This document shows positions 35,001-41,038 of a stretch of DNA of 64,000 bases, piece by piece. The position numbers were made by a program, and so were the translations under genes. Positions within the stretch are counted from its first letter, which is position 1; each line of letters starts with the position of its first letter. Under the pieces are notes generated by a model. It did not search any database and was not told the origin of the DNA. It worked only from the letters and a program-made list of their open reading frames with translations. Source of the stretch: Oscillospiraceae bacterium (lineage in GTDB: Bacteria; Bacillota; Clostridia; Oscillospirales; Ruminococcaceae); NCBI GenBank assembly GCA_014799385.1, contig JAAVIC010000020.1:62001-126000 (forward strand), in the 5' to 3' direction.

Positions 35001-35643
35001 CGGCTGGGCTTACGACATTGGCTACGGAGGACTTGACCACGTAATCGCACAGGGCAAGAACGTAAACATCTTCGTATTCGATACCGAGGTTTACTCCAAC
35101 ACAGGCGGTCAGGCTTCCAAGGCTACGAACGTGGGCGCGGTTGCTCAGTTCGCGGCAGGCGGTAAGGACGTTAAGAAGAAAGACCTCGCTGGAATCGCTA
35201 TGCAGTACGGTTACGTATATGTAGCGCAGATTGCGATGGGCGCTGACAGAAACCAGTGCTTGAAGGCAATTGCCGAGGCTGAGGCTTATGACGGTCCTTC
35301 GCTGATCATCGCATATGCTCCGTGTATCAACCACGGTATTAAGGGCGGTCTGACGATTGCTCAGCAGGTTGAAAAGGAAGCCGTTGAGGCTGGTTACTGG
35401 CACCTGTTCCGCTTTAACCCCGCATTGGCGGACGAGGGCAAGAATCCGTTCTCGCTGGACAGCAAGGCTCCGACCGGCGATTACAAGGCATTTATGATGA
35501 GAGAGGTTCGTTACAACTCGCTTATGCGTGCTAACCCCGACAGAGCGACCGCTCTGTTCGACAAGGCACAGGCGAACTCCAAGGCGAAGTACGACCACCT
35601 TGTTGAAATGCAGAAAGCATACAAGGAAGAGTTTGAGAAGTAA
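32074..35643 (+). CDS. nifJ: Pyruvate:ferredoxin (flavodoxin) oxidoreductase
   Basis: 1189-residue fused enzyme (domains gamma-alpha-delta-beta in one chain). Alpha domain starts near the N-terminus (AAIYPITPSSVMAE). Two [4Fe-4S] ferredoxin motifs (CIQCNQCAMVCP at about 693-704; CTGCGVCANICP at about 747-758), a further cluster ligand set beginning CAGCGETPY (about 822), and the thiamine-pyrophosphate site GDGWAYDIGYGGLDHV (about 976). It oxidises pyruvate to acetyl-CoA and CO2 and reduces ferredoxin, the central step of anaerobic metabolism. AGGAGG precedes the ATG. Monocistronic with own promoter and terminator; codon use is strongly biased, as expected for high expression. Confidence 0.97.
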   Translation: MARKKLTMDGNNAAGHVSYAFTDLAAIYPITPSSVMAEVTDSWATAGRKNIFGETVKVIEMQSEGGAAGAVHGSLSAGALTTTYTASQGLLLMIPNMYKIAGELLPSVIHVSARALASHALSIFGDHSDIYACRQTGYAMLCSTNPQEVMDLGAVAHLATIKGRVPFLHFFDGFRTSHEIQKIDVWDYDTLAKMVDWDSVQAFRDRALNPEKPVLHGTAQNPDIFFQAREACNKYYDNIPNIVTEYMDKVNAEIGTDYKLFNYYGAPDAEEVIVAMGSVCDTIEETIDFLNAQGRKVGLVKVRLYRPFVSSAFVSAIPSTVKKISVLDRTKEPGSLGEPLFLDVVAALKRENKFNDVPVFSGRYGLGSKDCNPAQIIAVYNNKDKVRFTIGIEDDVTNLSLPITENPNTTPEGTTCCKFWGLGSDGTVGANKNSIKIIGDHTDMYAQAYFAYDSKKSGGVTISHLRFGKTPIKSTYFINKANFVACHNPSYIDKYDMVEDVIPGGTFLLNCQWSVDELSEKLPNSVKSYIAKNNINFYIINAIKIAKEIGLGNRTNTVLQSAFFKLANIIPADDAVKYMKEKALASFGKKGEDVVNMNYAAIDQGAGAVVKVDVPADWANCTGELTHPHFEGDNKFLIDFVNNIQVPVNAQRGDKLPVSTFADIADGTFPQGSAAYEKRGIAVDVPKWIPENCIQCNQCAMVCPHAVIRPFVYNEEQAAKLPEGTSVKDATGMPSMKFTMAISTLDCTGCGVCANICPAGAKDKAKNALVMTPIEQVMDQQKFFDYAVANDSENDAATEKFKDTTVKGVQFKQPLLEFSGACAGCGETPYAKLITQLFGDRMYIANATGCSSIWAGSEPSTPYTTNKAGKGPAWANSLFEDNAEFGLGMFLAQDTLRKRAQTKLKEIAALEGHDKAKALIDEYFKTENDGKANAEATKNLVEAFENCQCKSEPAVAEVLKLKNYLSKKSQWIFGGDGWAYDIGYGGLDHVIAQGKNVNIFVFDTEVYSNTGGQASKATNVGAVAQFAAGGKDVKKKDLAGIAMQYGYVYVAQIAMGADRNQCLKAIAEAEAYDGPSLIIAYAPCINHGIKGGLTIAQQVEKEAVEAGYWHLFRFNPALADEGKNPFSLDSKAPTGDYKAFMMREVRYNSLMRANPDRATALFDKAQANSKAKYDHLVEMQKAYKEEFEK

Positions 35644-35661
35644 TTCTCGCTGATTGGCAAT

Positions 35662-35699
35662 AAATTTCCCCCTCGGGTAATTCCAAGGGGGATTTTTTT
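35662..35699 (+). terminator. Intrinsic terminator after nifJ
   Basis: AAATTTCCCCCT (35662-35673) pairs with AGGGGGATTT (35686-35695) and runs into a T7 tract ending at 35699, four nt before the stop of the converging anti-sigma gene; it may act in both directions. Confidence 0.85.
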
Positions 35700-35703
35700 A
35701 CCA

Positions 35704-36477
35704 TTATTTCAGTGTAACCGAGAAGTCCAAAGAGTAGTCTGTTATAGTTCCATACGGATATTCCATATCCGAGCAGGTTTGTACACGGAGTTTTCCACTG
35801 TGCACACCCGGTTCTGAGGGTTTATCGTAATCGGGCATAACGGTGGGACCCGTGATATCTCCGTTTAAATAATCGGTATATGTTTGGAATGTGAAATTTT
35901 GAACGCATTTTTCTCCCTGCCTAAACGGAATTATTGTCATAACACAATCACGACAAACATCCCCGCGGATAGGGTATTCAATCAGATGCTCGAAATGCGG
36001 CATCAACTCAGCGGAATCATCGGTTGTCGCTGCGCCATATAACAAATTAATATCTTTGTCGGATTTGTTTTCTAGCGTTGCCGTCACATTAATTGGCTCT
36101 CCCACATCATATGTGCTTTTGTCAGTTGTTACCGTGAGAATAACTCCATCAAAGTCCTTGGTAAAGGTTTGCGGCTCGTTGGTATTTTCCATATATTTGT
36201 GGCTGGGCGAACCGGACTCTCCGAAGTCTGGTGCCTCATACGATGCTCCGTTTGGCTTAAGGAGCGAGCCGGCGGAGGATATAAAATTCCCGATTATTCC
36301 GCTCCAATTGCGGATTCCGACAGCAAGCGCAAGAGCCGCCGCCAAGGACGCCGCCGAAATCATTGTGATTTTGAGCGGTCTTTTACGTTTGCTTTGTTCT
36401 GCTTTTTTGATTGCGTTTGCGGCAATATCATCGTTGATTCCGCCTATTGCCTCAAATAATTGATTTCGATTAGTCAT
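35704..36477 (-). CDS. Putative membrane-anchored anti-sigma protein (pair 1)
   Basis: 257 residues: a cytoplasmic N-terminal segment (MTNRNQLFEAIGGINDDIAA), one membrane helix with SAASLAAALALAVGIRN (about 41-57), and an extracytoplasmic beta-rich domain with DKSTYDVGEPINVTATLENK, resembling an Ig-like or BsuPI-like fold. This one-helix layout, overlap of 8 nt with the sigma gene just upstream, and a near-identical helix in the second pair (37210-38001) point to an anti-sigma factor sensing an external signal. No zinc-finger anti-sigma motif (HxxxCxxC) is seen. The substrate is unknown. Confidence 0.6.
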   Translation of the reverse strand: MTNRNQLFEAIGGINDDIAANAIKKAEQSKRKRPLKITMISAASLAAALALAVGIRNWSGIIGNFISSAGSLLKPNGASYEAPDFGESGSPSHKYMENTNEPQTFTKDFDGVILTVTTDKSTYDVGEPINVTATLENKSDKDINLLYGAATTDDSAELMPHFEHLIEYPIRGDVCRDCVMTIIPFRQGEKCVQNFTFQTYTDYLNGDITGPTVMPDYDKPSEPGVHSGKLRVQTCSDMEYPYGTITDYSLDFSVTLK

Positions 36478-37021
36478 GATAAATTCCCCTTTCGGTCAAA
36501 TAGTTTTTCAGTGATTCGCGCAGCCGCATAAGCGCGGTTGTCGCGGCAGTTTTGCTCATACCGCACGCTTGGGCGGTTTCCTTTACGCCGTATGCGTAGA
36601 AGTACCGCAATGTGAAGAGCGTCTGCTGCTTCTTGGGAAGACCGCAAAGCCATTTGTTCAGCGTTTCGGTAAGCTCGGACAGCTCGGCTTGACGTTCCAC
36701 CGAATAATCGGACGGAATGCACTCTTCAAGCTCGGCGAGCAAATCCGAATTGCGCATTTGCGCGGTATTATAGCGCAAGCGGTTCAGCGTCAGCCGCCGA
36801 GCAATCTTGCAGATGTAGCCTGTAAGGTTTTCCGGGCGGTCGGGCGGAATGGCTTCCCAGAGCCTGAGCAAGGTATCGTTCGCGCACTGCTCGGCCTCCT
36901 CGGGCGAGCGGAGTATGCCGCGGCAGACATTCAACACGAGTTTCAAGAACTTGTCCTGAGCGGCTTTCACACCGCGTTCATCGCGGTTGTACAACAGCTC
37001 GACTATTTCTTTGTCGTCCAT
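36470..37021 (-). CDS. ECF-type RNA polymerase sigma factor (pair 1)
   Basis: 183 residues. Region 2: ILRSPEEAEQCANDTLLRLW, with GYICKIARRLTLNRLRYN; region 4 HTH: YGVKETAQACGMSKTAATTA. Overlaps its anti-sigma gene by 8 nt. ATG 37021 has a good site AAGGAGAAAA upstream. About 110 nt upstream lies the shared promoter motif TGTGAC-N20-CTATAT, which suggests it activates itself. Closely related to the gene at 37991-38539 and the truncated one at 21426. Confidence 0.82.
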   Translation of the reverse strand: MDDKEIVELLYNRDERGVKAAQDKFLKLVLNVCRGILRSPEEAEQCANDTLLRLWEAIPPDRPENLTGYICKIARRLTLNRLRYNTAQMRNSDLLAELEECIPSDYSVERQAELSELTETLNKWLCGLPKKQQTLFTLRYFYAYGVKETAQACGMSKTAATTALMRLRESLKNYLTERGIYHD

Positions 37022-37128
37022 AATGGTTTTCTCCTTGACCGGATTGATTTTTTCGCCACGGCTGGGTTATATTGTAATATCCCGTTGATTTTATTTGAGA
37101 GCTTAAACGCGTTTTCGGTTCTCTGTTT

Positions 37129-37160
37129 ATATAGACACCAAAGGGAATTAAGTGGTCACA
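37129..37160 (-). promoter_or_regulatory. ECF-type promoter motif TGTGAC-N20-CTATAT (copy A)
   Basis: On the minus strand TGTGAC (37160-37155) and CTATAT (37134-37129) are 20 nt apart, followed by AAACAGAGAA, also similar in copy B. It precedes sigma gene pair 1. Confidence 0.65.
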
Positions 37161-37171
37161 TAATATATATC

Positions 37172-37200
37172 GGAAAAATCCCCGACTTTTTTAGTCGGGG
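37172..37200 (-). terminator. Intrinsic terminator after sigma/anti-sigma pair 2
   Basis: Minus strand: CCCCGAC (37200-37194), 7-nt loop, GTCGGGG (37186-37180), then ATTTTTCC. It separates the two sigma operons. Confidence 0.85.
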
Positions 37201-37209
37201 AATGATTAT

Positions 37210-38001
37210 TTATAATACGCCAAGGTCGGTGAGGACGTCCATTATATAGATATTTTCATCGAAATCTTTCGTACAAACAGTCACCGAATACATAGCTCCG
37301 TGGTAGGCAAACGTTGCTCTATTTCGACAGATAATTCCAACAGAGCCGTCTTTCATATATATGACTTCACCGCCGTAACTACTGCTGAAATCAACCAAAT
37401 CCGTATAATAATCTAAAGTAAAACCTACTTTTTGGTTAATGGTTTTATTGTAAAGATAATAGTCAAAGCTTATATTGCGGTCGGATACATAAACGCCCGG
37501 TCCGCCATTGTAATAAAATTCTTCATCTGTAATGACATTTTTAATCCACCCCGGTTCGTTCTTACTATCCGTAAAATTATCGTTCATCAGCGGGTGGATT
37601 CCAAATTCCGCAAAAATCTCGGTGGGACTCATGTCAACATCAAAGAAAGATTTACTGCTTTCGGTTTCATCGGGCTTAAACGCATCGGGGATAATAATTT
37701 TTTGGGGATAAACATTAAAATAGTAATCTTCATCATCAACTTTGATTACAAATTTGTTGTTTGGGTCGTAAGCTGAATCGTTTGTTGATGATGTTTTGGA
37801 CTCCCCGAAGCCAGGCGCTACATACATAATTCCGCTTCTTCCAACTAAATTGCGGATTCCGACAGCAAGCGCAAGAGCCGCCGCCAAGGACGCCGCAGTG
37901 ATCATCAACGCAATAGGACGCTTTCCGCAGACTTTCGCCGCCTCGGAAACGAACTTGTCATCAACGTTGTTAAGTGCTTCGTATATAGAATTAGTTTTCA
38001 T
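37210..38001 (-). CDS. Putative membrane-anchored anti-sigma protein (pair 2)
   Basis: 263 residues with a short cytoplasmic N-terminus (KTNSIYEALNNVDDKF), a membrane helix with TAASLAAALALAVGIRN shared with pair 1, and an extracytoplasmic domain unlike that of pair 1 (Asp/Tyr/Asn-rich). It ends in DVLTDLGVL; the same ending is fused to the sigma relic at 21426. ATG 38001 is chosen (AAAGGGG 8 nt upstream). It overlaps the sigma stop by 11 nt. So the sensor domain varies while helix and sigma are conserved. Confidence 0.58.
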   Translation of the reverse strand: MKTNSIYEALNNVDDKFVSEAAKVCGKRPIALMITAASLAAALALAVGIRNLVGRSGIMYVAPGFGESKTSSTNDSAYDPNNKFVIKVDDEDYYFNVYPQKIIIPDAFKPDETESSKSFFDVDMSPTEIFAEFGIHPLMNDNFTDSKNEPGWIKNVITDEEFYYNGGPGVYVSDRNISFDYYLYNKTINQKVGFTLDYYTDLVDFSSSYGGEVIYMKDGSVGIICRNRATFAYHGAMYSVTVCTKDFDENIYIMDVLTDLGVL

Positions 38002-38539
38002 AGTCAAAACCCCTTTCTGATAGGTATTTCTTTAGTGAACCGCGCAGCCTTGACAGCGCGGAGGTTGCGGCGGTAACGCTCATTCGGCAGAAACGAGCCG
38101 CGTCCTTTATGGATTCGGAGAAGAAGTACCGCCGCATAAACAGCGCCCGCTGCTTTTCGGAGAGCGTGCCGAGCCAGTCGTTCAGCGCGGCTGAAAGCTC
38201 CGCATTCTCGAACGCGGATTCGGGAGAGTATTGTGTAGAGGGCAGGCACTCGTCCAGCTCGGTAAGCAGCTCGGAGCTGCGCATTGGCGCGGTATTATAC
38301 CGCAATCGGTTCAACGCTTTGCGGCGGGCGATTTTGCAGACGTAGGCGGTAAGGTTTTCGGGATAGTCGCGCTCAATGCTCTCCCAAACGGCAAGCAGCG
38401 CGTCATTTGCGCATTCCTCAGCGTCCTCTCGTGAGTTCAGCACACCGAGGCAGACCTTCAGAATCAGCCGCTCGTATTTCCGTTTTAGCTCTCTCAATCC
38501 GCTCTCCGAACGCTCCGAGAGAACGTACTCGTTGTTCAA
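37991..38539 (-). CDS. ECF-type RNA polymerase sigma factor (pair 2)
   Basis: 182 residues, similar to pair 1: region 2 VLNSREDAEECANDALLAVW with YVCKIARRKALNRLRYN, region 4 HTH ESIKDAARFCRMSVTAATSA. TTG at 38539 is taken as start because AAGGGGG lies 7 nt upstream and the product then matches the length of pair 1; an ATG at 38557 would put the ribosome site inside the gene. The shared promoter motif lies about 50 nt upstream. Confidence 0.8.
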   Translation of the reverse strand: MNNEYVLSERSESGLRELKRKYERLILKVCLGVLNSREDAEECANDALLAVWESIERDYPENLTAYVCKIARRKALNRLRYNTAPMRSSELLTELDECLPSTQYSPESAFENAELSAALNDWLGTLSEKQRALFMRRYFFSESIKDAARFCRMSVTAATSALSRLRGSLKKYLSERGFDYEN

Positions 38540-38585
38540 ATCATCACCCCCTTGCAATATTTGAGATTGAATTCATTCTCTATTA

Positions 38586-38617
38586 ATATAGTCACGAGTA
38601 AAATAAATTTTGTCACA
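38586..38617 (-). promoter_or_regulatory. ECF-type promoter motif TGTGAC-N20-CTATAT (copy B)
   Basis: On the minus strand TGTGAC (38617-38612) and CTATAT (38591-38586), 20 nt apart, then TAATAGAGAA. It abuts the terminator of the peptide operon. Confidence 0.65.
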
Positions 38618-38642
38618 AAAACCCCCCTCAAATTTGAGGGGG
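38617..38642 (-). terminator. Intrinsic terminator of the protease/peptide operon
   Basis: Minus strand: CCCCCTC (38642-38636) and GAGGGGG (38629-38623) around an A/T loop, followed by GTTTTTG. It lies 16 nt after the last peptide gene and overlaps the -35 of the next sigma promoter. Confidence 0.85.
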
Positions 38643-38657
38643 ATTGAATCTATGGAA

Positions 38658-38813
38658 TCAGCGGCTGAGCGTGTAGTCGGATACACCATTAGTAGGAATC
38701 ATTGGTGACTCCGGTGGCTCATATATAATGCAGGCTACCGTTCCGCCGATTAATGCCAAAAGGATTATTGCGCCTATTATTTCAATAAGCATTTCCTTGT
38801 TTGGCTTTTTCAT
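38658..38813 (-). CDS. Small membrane peptide, array member 6
   Basis: 51 residues. MKKPNKEMLIEIIGAIILLA (1-20) then LIGGTVAC and a hydrophilic tail with YEPPESP ending VSDYTLSR. One membrane helix at about 8-28. Cys28 sits at the end of the helix; T-V-A-C there is a weak lipobox. Own ribosome site GGGAGG with the leader GGAGGTATTCACTATG, identical to that of the protease gene. Last gene of the operon. No known family recognised. Confidence 0.75.
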   Translation of the reverse strand: MKKPNKEMLIEIIGAIILLALIGGTVACIIYEPPESPMIPTNGVSDYTLSR

Positions 38814-38831
38814 AGTGAATACCTCCCGAAG

Positions 38832-38972
38832 TTAGCGGCTGGGCGTATCATAATTAAGAGGGGTTGGCGCTAAACAAGTGTTGTTCGCTAGGATAATAAG
38901 TCCAACCACTAATGCAATAAAGATTATTGCGCCTATGATTTCGATTAGTGTGTCTTTGTTGGGTTTTTTCAT
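38832..38972 (-). CDS. Small membrane peptide, array member 5 (divergent)
   Basis: 46 residues: MKKPNKDTLIEIIGAIIFIA, then LVVGLIILANNTCLAPTP and the tail NYDTPSR. It keeps the first 16 residues of the family but has a longer helix, lacks the GG and the Cys at position 28 (a Cys is at 33) and has a different tail, so it is the most diverged member. CAGGAGAAATACACTATG is the ribosome context. Confidence 0.72.
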   Translation of the reverse strand: MKKPNKDTLIEIIGAIIFIALVVGLIILANNTCLAPTPLNYDTPSR

Positions 38973-38987
38973 AGTGTATTTCTCCTG

Positions 38988-39134
38988 TTAGTTGCTGAGC
39001 GCGTAGTCAACTACATCATCGGAAGATGCCTTCGGTGGCTCGTATGTAATGCAGGTTACCGTTCCGCCGATAAGTGCCAGAAGTACTATCGCACCAATTA
39101 TCTCAATTAGTGTGTCTTTGTTGATTTTCTTCAT
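38988..39134 (-). CDS. Small membrane peptide, array member 4
   Basis: 48 residues: MKKINKDTLIEIIGAIVLLA, LIGGTVTC, then ITYEPPKASSDDVVDYALSN. Same one-helix design with Cys28. AGGAGG is 9 nt before the ATG; the start lies 15 nt after the stop of member 3. Confidence 0.74.
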   Translation of the reverse strand: MKKINKDTLIEIIGAIVLLALIGGTVTCITYEPPKASSDDVVDYALSN

Positions 39135-39149
39135 GGTGGGTTCCTCCTG

Positions 39150-39305
39150 TTAGTTGCTGATCGTGTAGTCGGGTACAATTTGGGGAGGAATATTTGGTGA
39201 CTCTGGTGGCTCATATATAATGCAGGCTACCGTTCCTCCGATTAGTGCCAAAAGGATTATTGCGCCTATTATTTCAATAAGCATTTCCTTGTTGAACTTT
39301 TTCAT
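39150..39305 (-). CDS. Small membrane peptide, array member 3
   Basis: 51 residues: MKKFNKEMLIEIIGAIILLA, LIGGTVAC, tail IIYEPPESPNIPPQIVPDYTISN. Closest to member 6 in the tail start (YEPPESP). GTGGAGGTATTCACCATG precedes it; it follows member 2 after a longer gap of 46 nt. Confidence 0.75.
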   Translation of the reverse strand: MKKFNKEMLIEIIGAIILLALIGGTVACIIYEPPESPNIPPQIVPDYTISN

Positions 39306-39351
39306 GGTGAATACCTCCACGTTTGGATAGCTGTTGTGTTCTTAATTAGAA

Positions 39352-39486
39352 TTAGTAGCTGTCGTATACAGGAACTGAAGATGATTCCGGTTCAAATGTA
39401 TTGCAGCAGACAATTCCGCCGATTAGTGCCAAAAGGATTATTGCGCCGATTATTTCAATAAGCATTTCTTTGTTGAATTTCTTCAT
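39352..39486 (-). CDS. Small membrane peptide, array member 2
   Basis: 44 residues: MKKFNKEMLIEIIGAIILLA, LIGGIVCC, tail NTFEPESSSVPVYDSY. The shortest tail and two adjacent Cys (27-28). Starts 15 nt after the stop of member 1 with an AGGAG site. Confidence 0.74.
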   Translation of the reverse strand: MKKFNKEMLIEIIGAIILLALIGGIVCCNTFEPESSSVPVYDSY

Positions 39487-39501
39487 AGCGTATTTCTCCT
39501 G

Positions 39502-39657
39502 TTAGTTGCTGAGCGTGTAGTTGTTATCAACAGAATTTGAATCCCGTGACGGGTCATACGAGCAAACCGTGTTGCAGCTAACGATTCCTCCGATTAGTGC
39601 CAAAAGGATTATTGCGCCTATTATTTCAATAAGCATTTCTTTGTTGAATTTCTTCAT
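39502..39657 (-). CDS. Small membrane peptide, array member 1
   Basis: 51 residues: MKKFNKEMLIEIIGAIILLA, LIGGIVSC, tail NTVCSYDPSRDSNSVDNNYTLSN. First peptide after the protease gene, 18 nt from its stop, so it must be co-transcribed with it. The context CGGGAGGTATTCACTATG is almost the same as in front of the protease. Confidence 0.75.
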   Translation of the reverse strand: MKKFNKEMLIEIIGAIILLALIGGIVSCNTVCSYDPSRDSNSVDNNYTLSN

Positions 39658-39675
39658 AGTGAATACCTCCCGATT

Positions 39676-40674
39676 TTAGCGGTATGACATAAAATAATCA
39701 TACATATCTTTTGAAATTCGTGCTGCCGCTGAAAAACAGGTGCTGTTGCCGTAAGGTTTTCCGTTAGTTAGTGAACTTCCTGTATGTATTCCTATGATTG
39801 TATAACCCATTCCATTATAGTAGGCAAATACAGGTGCACCGCTATCTCCGTCCGTTCCATCCCAATCGCCTTTCATAGTTCCTCGACCACGGTCAAGGAT
39901 ACCAATACTTGAATCTCTTATTTTTCCCTTACCGCTAATCATAAAGGTTGTGTCTTTGTTTTGTAATGAACAGTCGTATTTTGCAGGATATCCGACGACT
40001 TCGACACTTGTACCGTTATAAGATGACGAACTGGATTCTAATGACGGCCACCCGGTACGATTTCCAATGTCGCTCTTAAGCTCAATAACTGCCCAATCAT
40101 CATTCCAGGTTGGGTTATTTATATATGCATCCGGAACAATAACGGAAGATGAGTATGCAACTCCATATGGTCCGCTTTGCGGTGTGGTAGTGACGTTTAC
40201 AGCCGGAATGACAACAATGTGATCCAAAGTTTTTCCTGCGTTGAATGCGCAATGCGCAACAGTTACCGCAGCTTTCGGACCAATTATAAATCCCGAATAG
40301 ATGCCTGAAGTGTTCCCGTCTGTATAAACTGAGTACATATAGCAGGTGTAAGAATACGGGGCAACTGTTGTATTGGTTACAACAGTTCTGTCATCGCTGC
40401 CGATAATGGCATTGGTTGAAATACCACCATCGTCATTGCCGAACGAACTTGCGGAAATAAGCTCGGTTTCCATAGGCACTGTTCCGCTTGTATGGAATAT
40501 CCGAGTTGATTCCTCTCCTGTTTCGCAGTCGTATACCCATAACTTCAATCCGTTTTCCTCATACTCATCTGCCACCGCGGTTTGCGGTAATGCCGATGAC
40601 CCTGCTGTAATCGATGTAACAGCCACACATACAGCTGCCAAAACAGCTTTCATTGCAGTAAAACGTTTTTTCAT
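39676..40674 (-). CDS. Secreted V8/trypsin-like serine protease
   Basis: 332 residues. Signal peptide with hydrophobic core about residues 8-24 and a likely cut around 29-36. Catalytic triad of an S1-type endopeptidase: H141 (AAVTVAHC), D193 (NDDWAVIEL) and S278 (GDSGAPVF), with later IIGIHTG strand, closest in layout to the glutamyl-endopeptidase (S1B) group. A pro-region of about 80 residues may precede the protease domain. It heads an operon with six small membrane peptides, which could be its targets, its partners, or protein it protects from. Its last residues YDYFMSYR recall the peptide ends (DYTLSR). Confidence 0.85.
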   Translation of the reverse strand: MKKRFTAMKAVLAAVCVAVTSITAGSSALPQTAVADEYEENGLKLWVYDCETGEESTRIFHTSGTVPMETELISASSFGNDDGGISTNAIIGSDDRTVVTNTTVAPYSYTCYMYSVYTDGNTSGIYSGFIIGPKAAVTVAHCAFNAGKTLDHIVVIPAVNVTTTPQSGPYGVAYSSSVIVPDAYINNPTWNDDWAVIELKSDIGNRTGWPSLESSSSSYNGTSVEVVGYPAKYDCSLQNKDTTFMISGKGKIRDSSIGILDRGRGTMKGDWDGTDGDSGAPVFAYYNGMGYTIIGIHTGSSLTNGKPYGNSTCFSAAARISKDMYDYFMSYR

Positions 40675-40751
40675 AGTGAATACCTCCTAAAATACACGAA
40701 CTTGTTTTTGATTATTCTATTCTACATTCACTTTAATCACATCCTCACTTG

Positions 40752-40848
40752 GGAAACAACAAAATTTCCCCTTCTATAATATAAAACGGTTTTACACCCT
40801 GTTTCGTTACATCATTTTTTGAAAAAATCAGCGGAAACAGCAAAATTT
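40752..40848 (-). promoter_or_regulatory. 16-nt direct repeat in the protease leader, candidate operator
   Basis: GGAAACAACAAAATTT (40752-40767) and GGAAACAGCAAAATTT (40833-40848) match at 15 of 16 positions, 81 nt apart, about 80-175 nt before the protease start. I see no convincing sigma-A promoter nearby. Confidence 0.4.
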
Positions 40849-40901
40849 GTATGAAGTGCCAAATATAACGCTGCGCTTTTGGTGAAAATGACATATAATA
40901 C

Positions 40902-40959
40902 AGGAGCGCGTTTACATAAACCAAAATGTCCTAATTTCGGTTTATATAAACACGCTCCT
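40902..40959. repeat. Large imperfect palindrome between the ABC exporter and the protease operon
   Basis: 40902-40922 and 40939-40959 are 21-nt inverted repeats (AGGAGCGCGTTTACATAAACC against GGTTTATATAAACACGCTCCT) with few mismatches and a 16-nt loop; no T-run follows. It may end transcription of the exporter operon or be a protein-binding site. Confidence 0.55.
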
Positions 40960-41038
40960 GATTTATAGGGCAACTCTTCACAAAATGCGAAACAATGTCG
41001 AATGCACTGCGAAGATTAATTTATGACGCACAAGCGAT

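Noticed and set aside
32125..35598. 1157-codon open frame on the minus strand opposite nifJ
   Set aside because: It mirrors the strongly biased codons of nifJ, its translation is low-complexity and without domains, and it has no ribosome site or promoter; a shadow frame.
38658..39657. Repeated units at about 150-nt spacing taken as a CRISPR array
   Set aside because: The units are translatable paralogous genes with ribosome sites and changing lengths, not short identical repeats with spacers.
38658..39657. The small peptides as type IV pilins or as double-glycine bacteriocins
   Set aside because: The LIEIIGAI helix resembles a pilin helix but lacks the Gly before the cut site; the GG lies at the end of a hydrophobic helix without the polar leader of double-glycine peptides, and member 5 lacks it.
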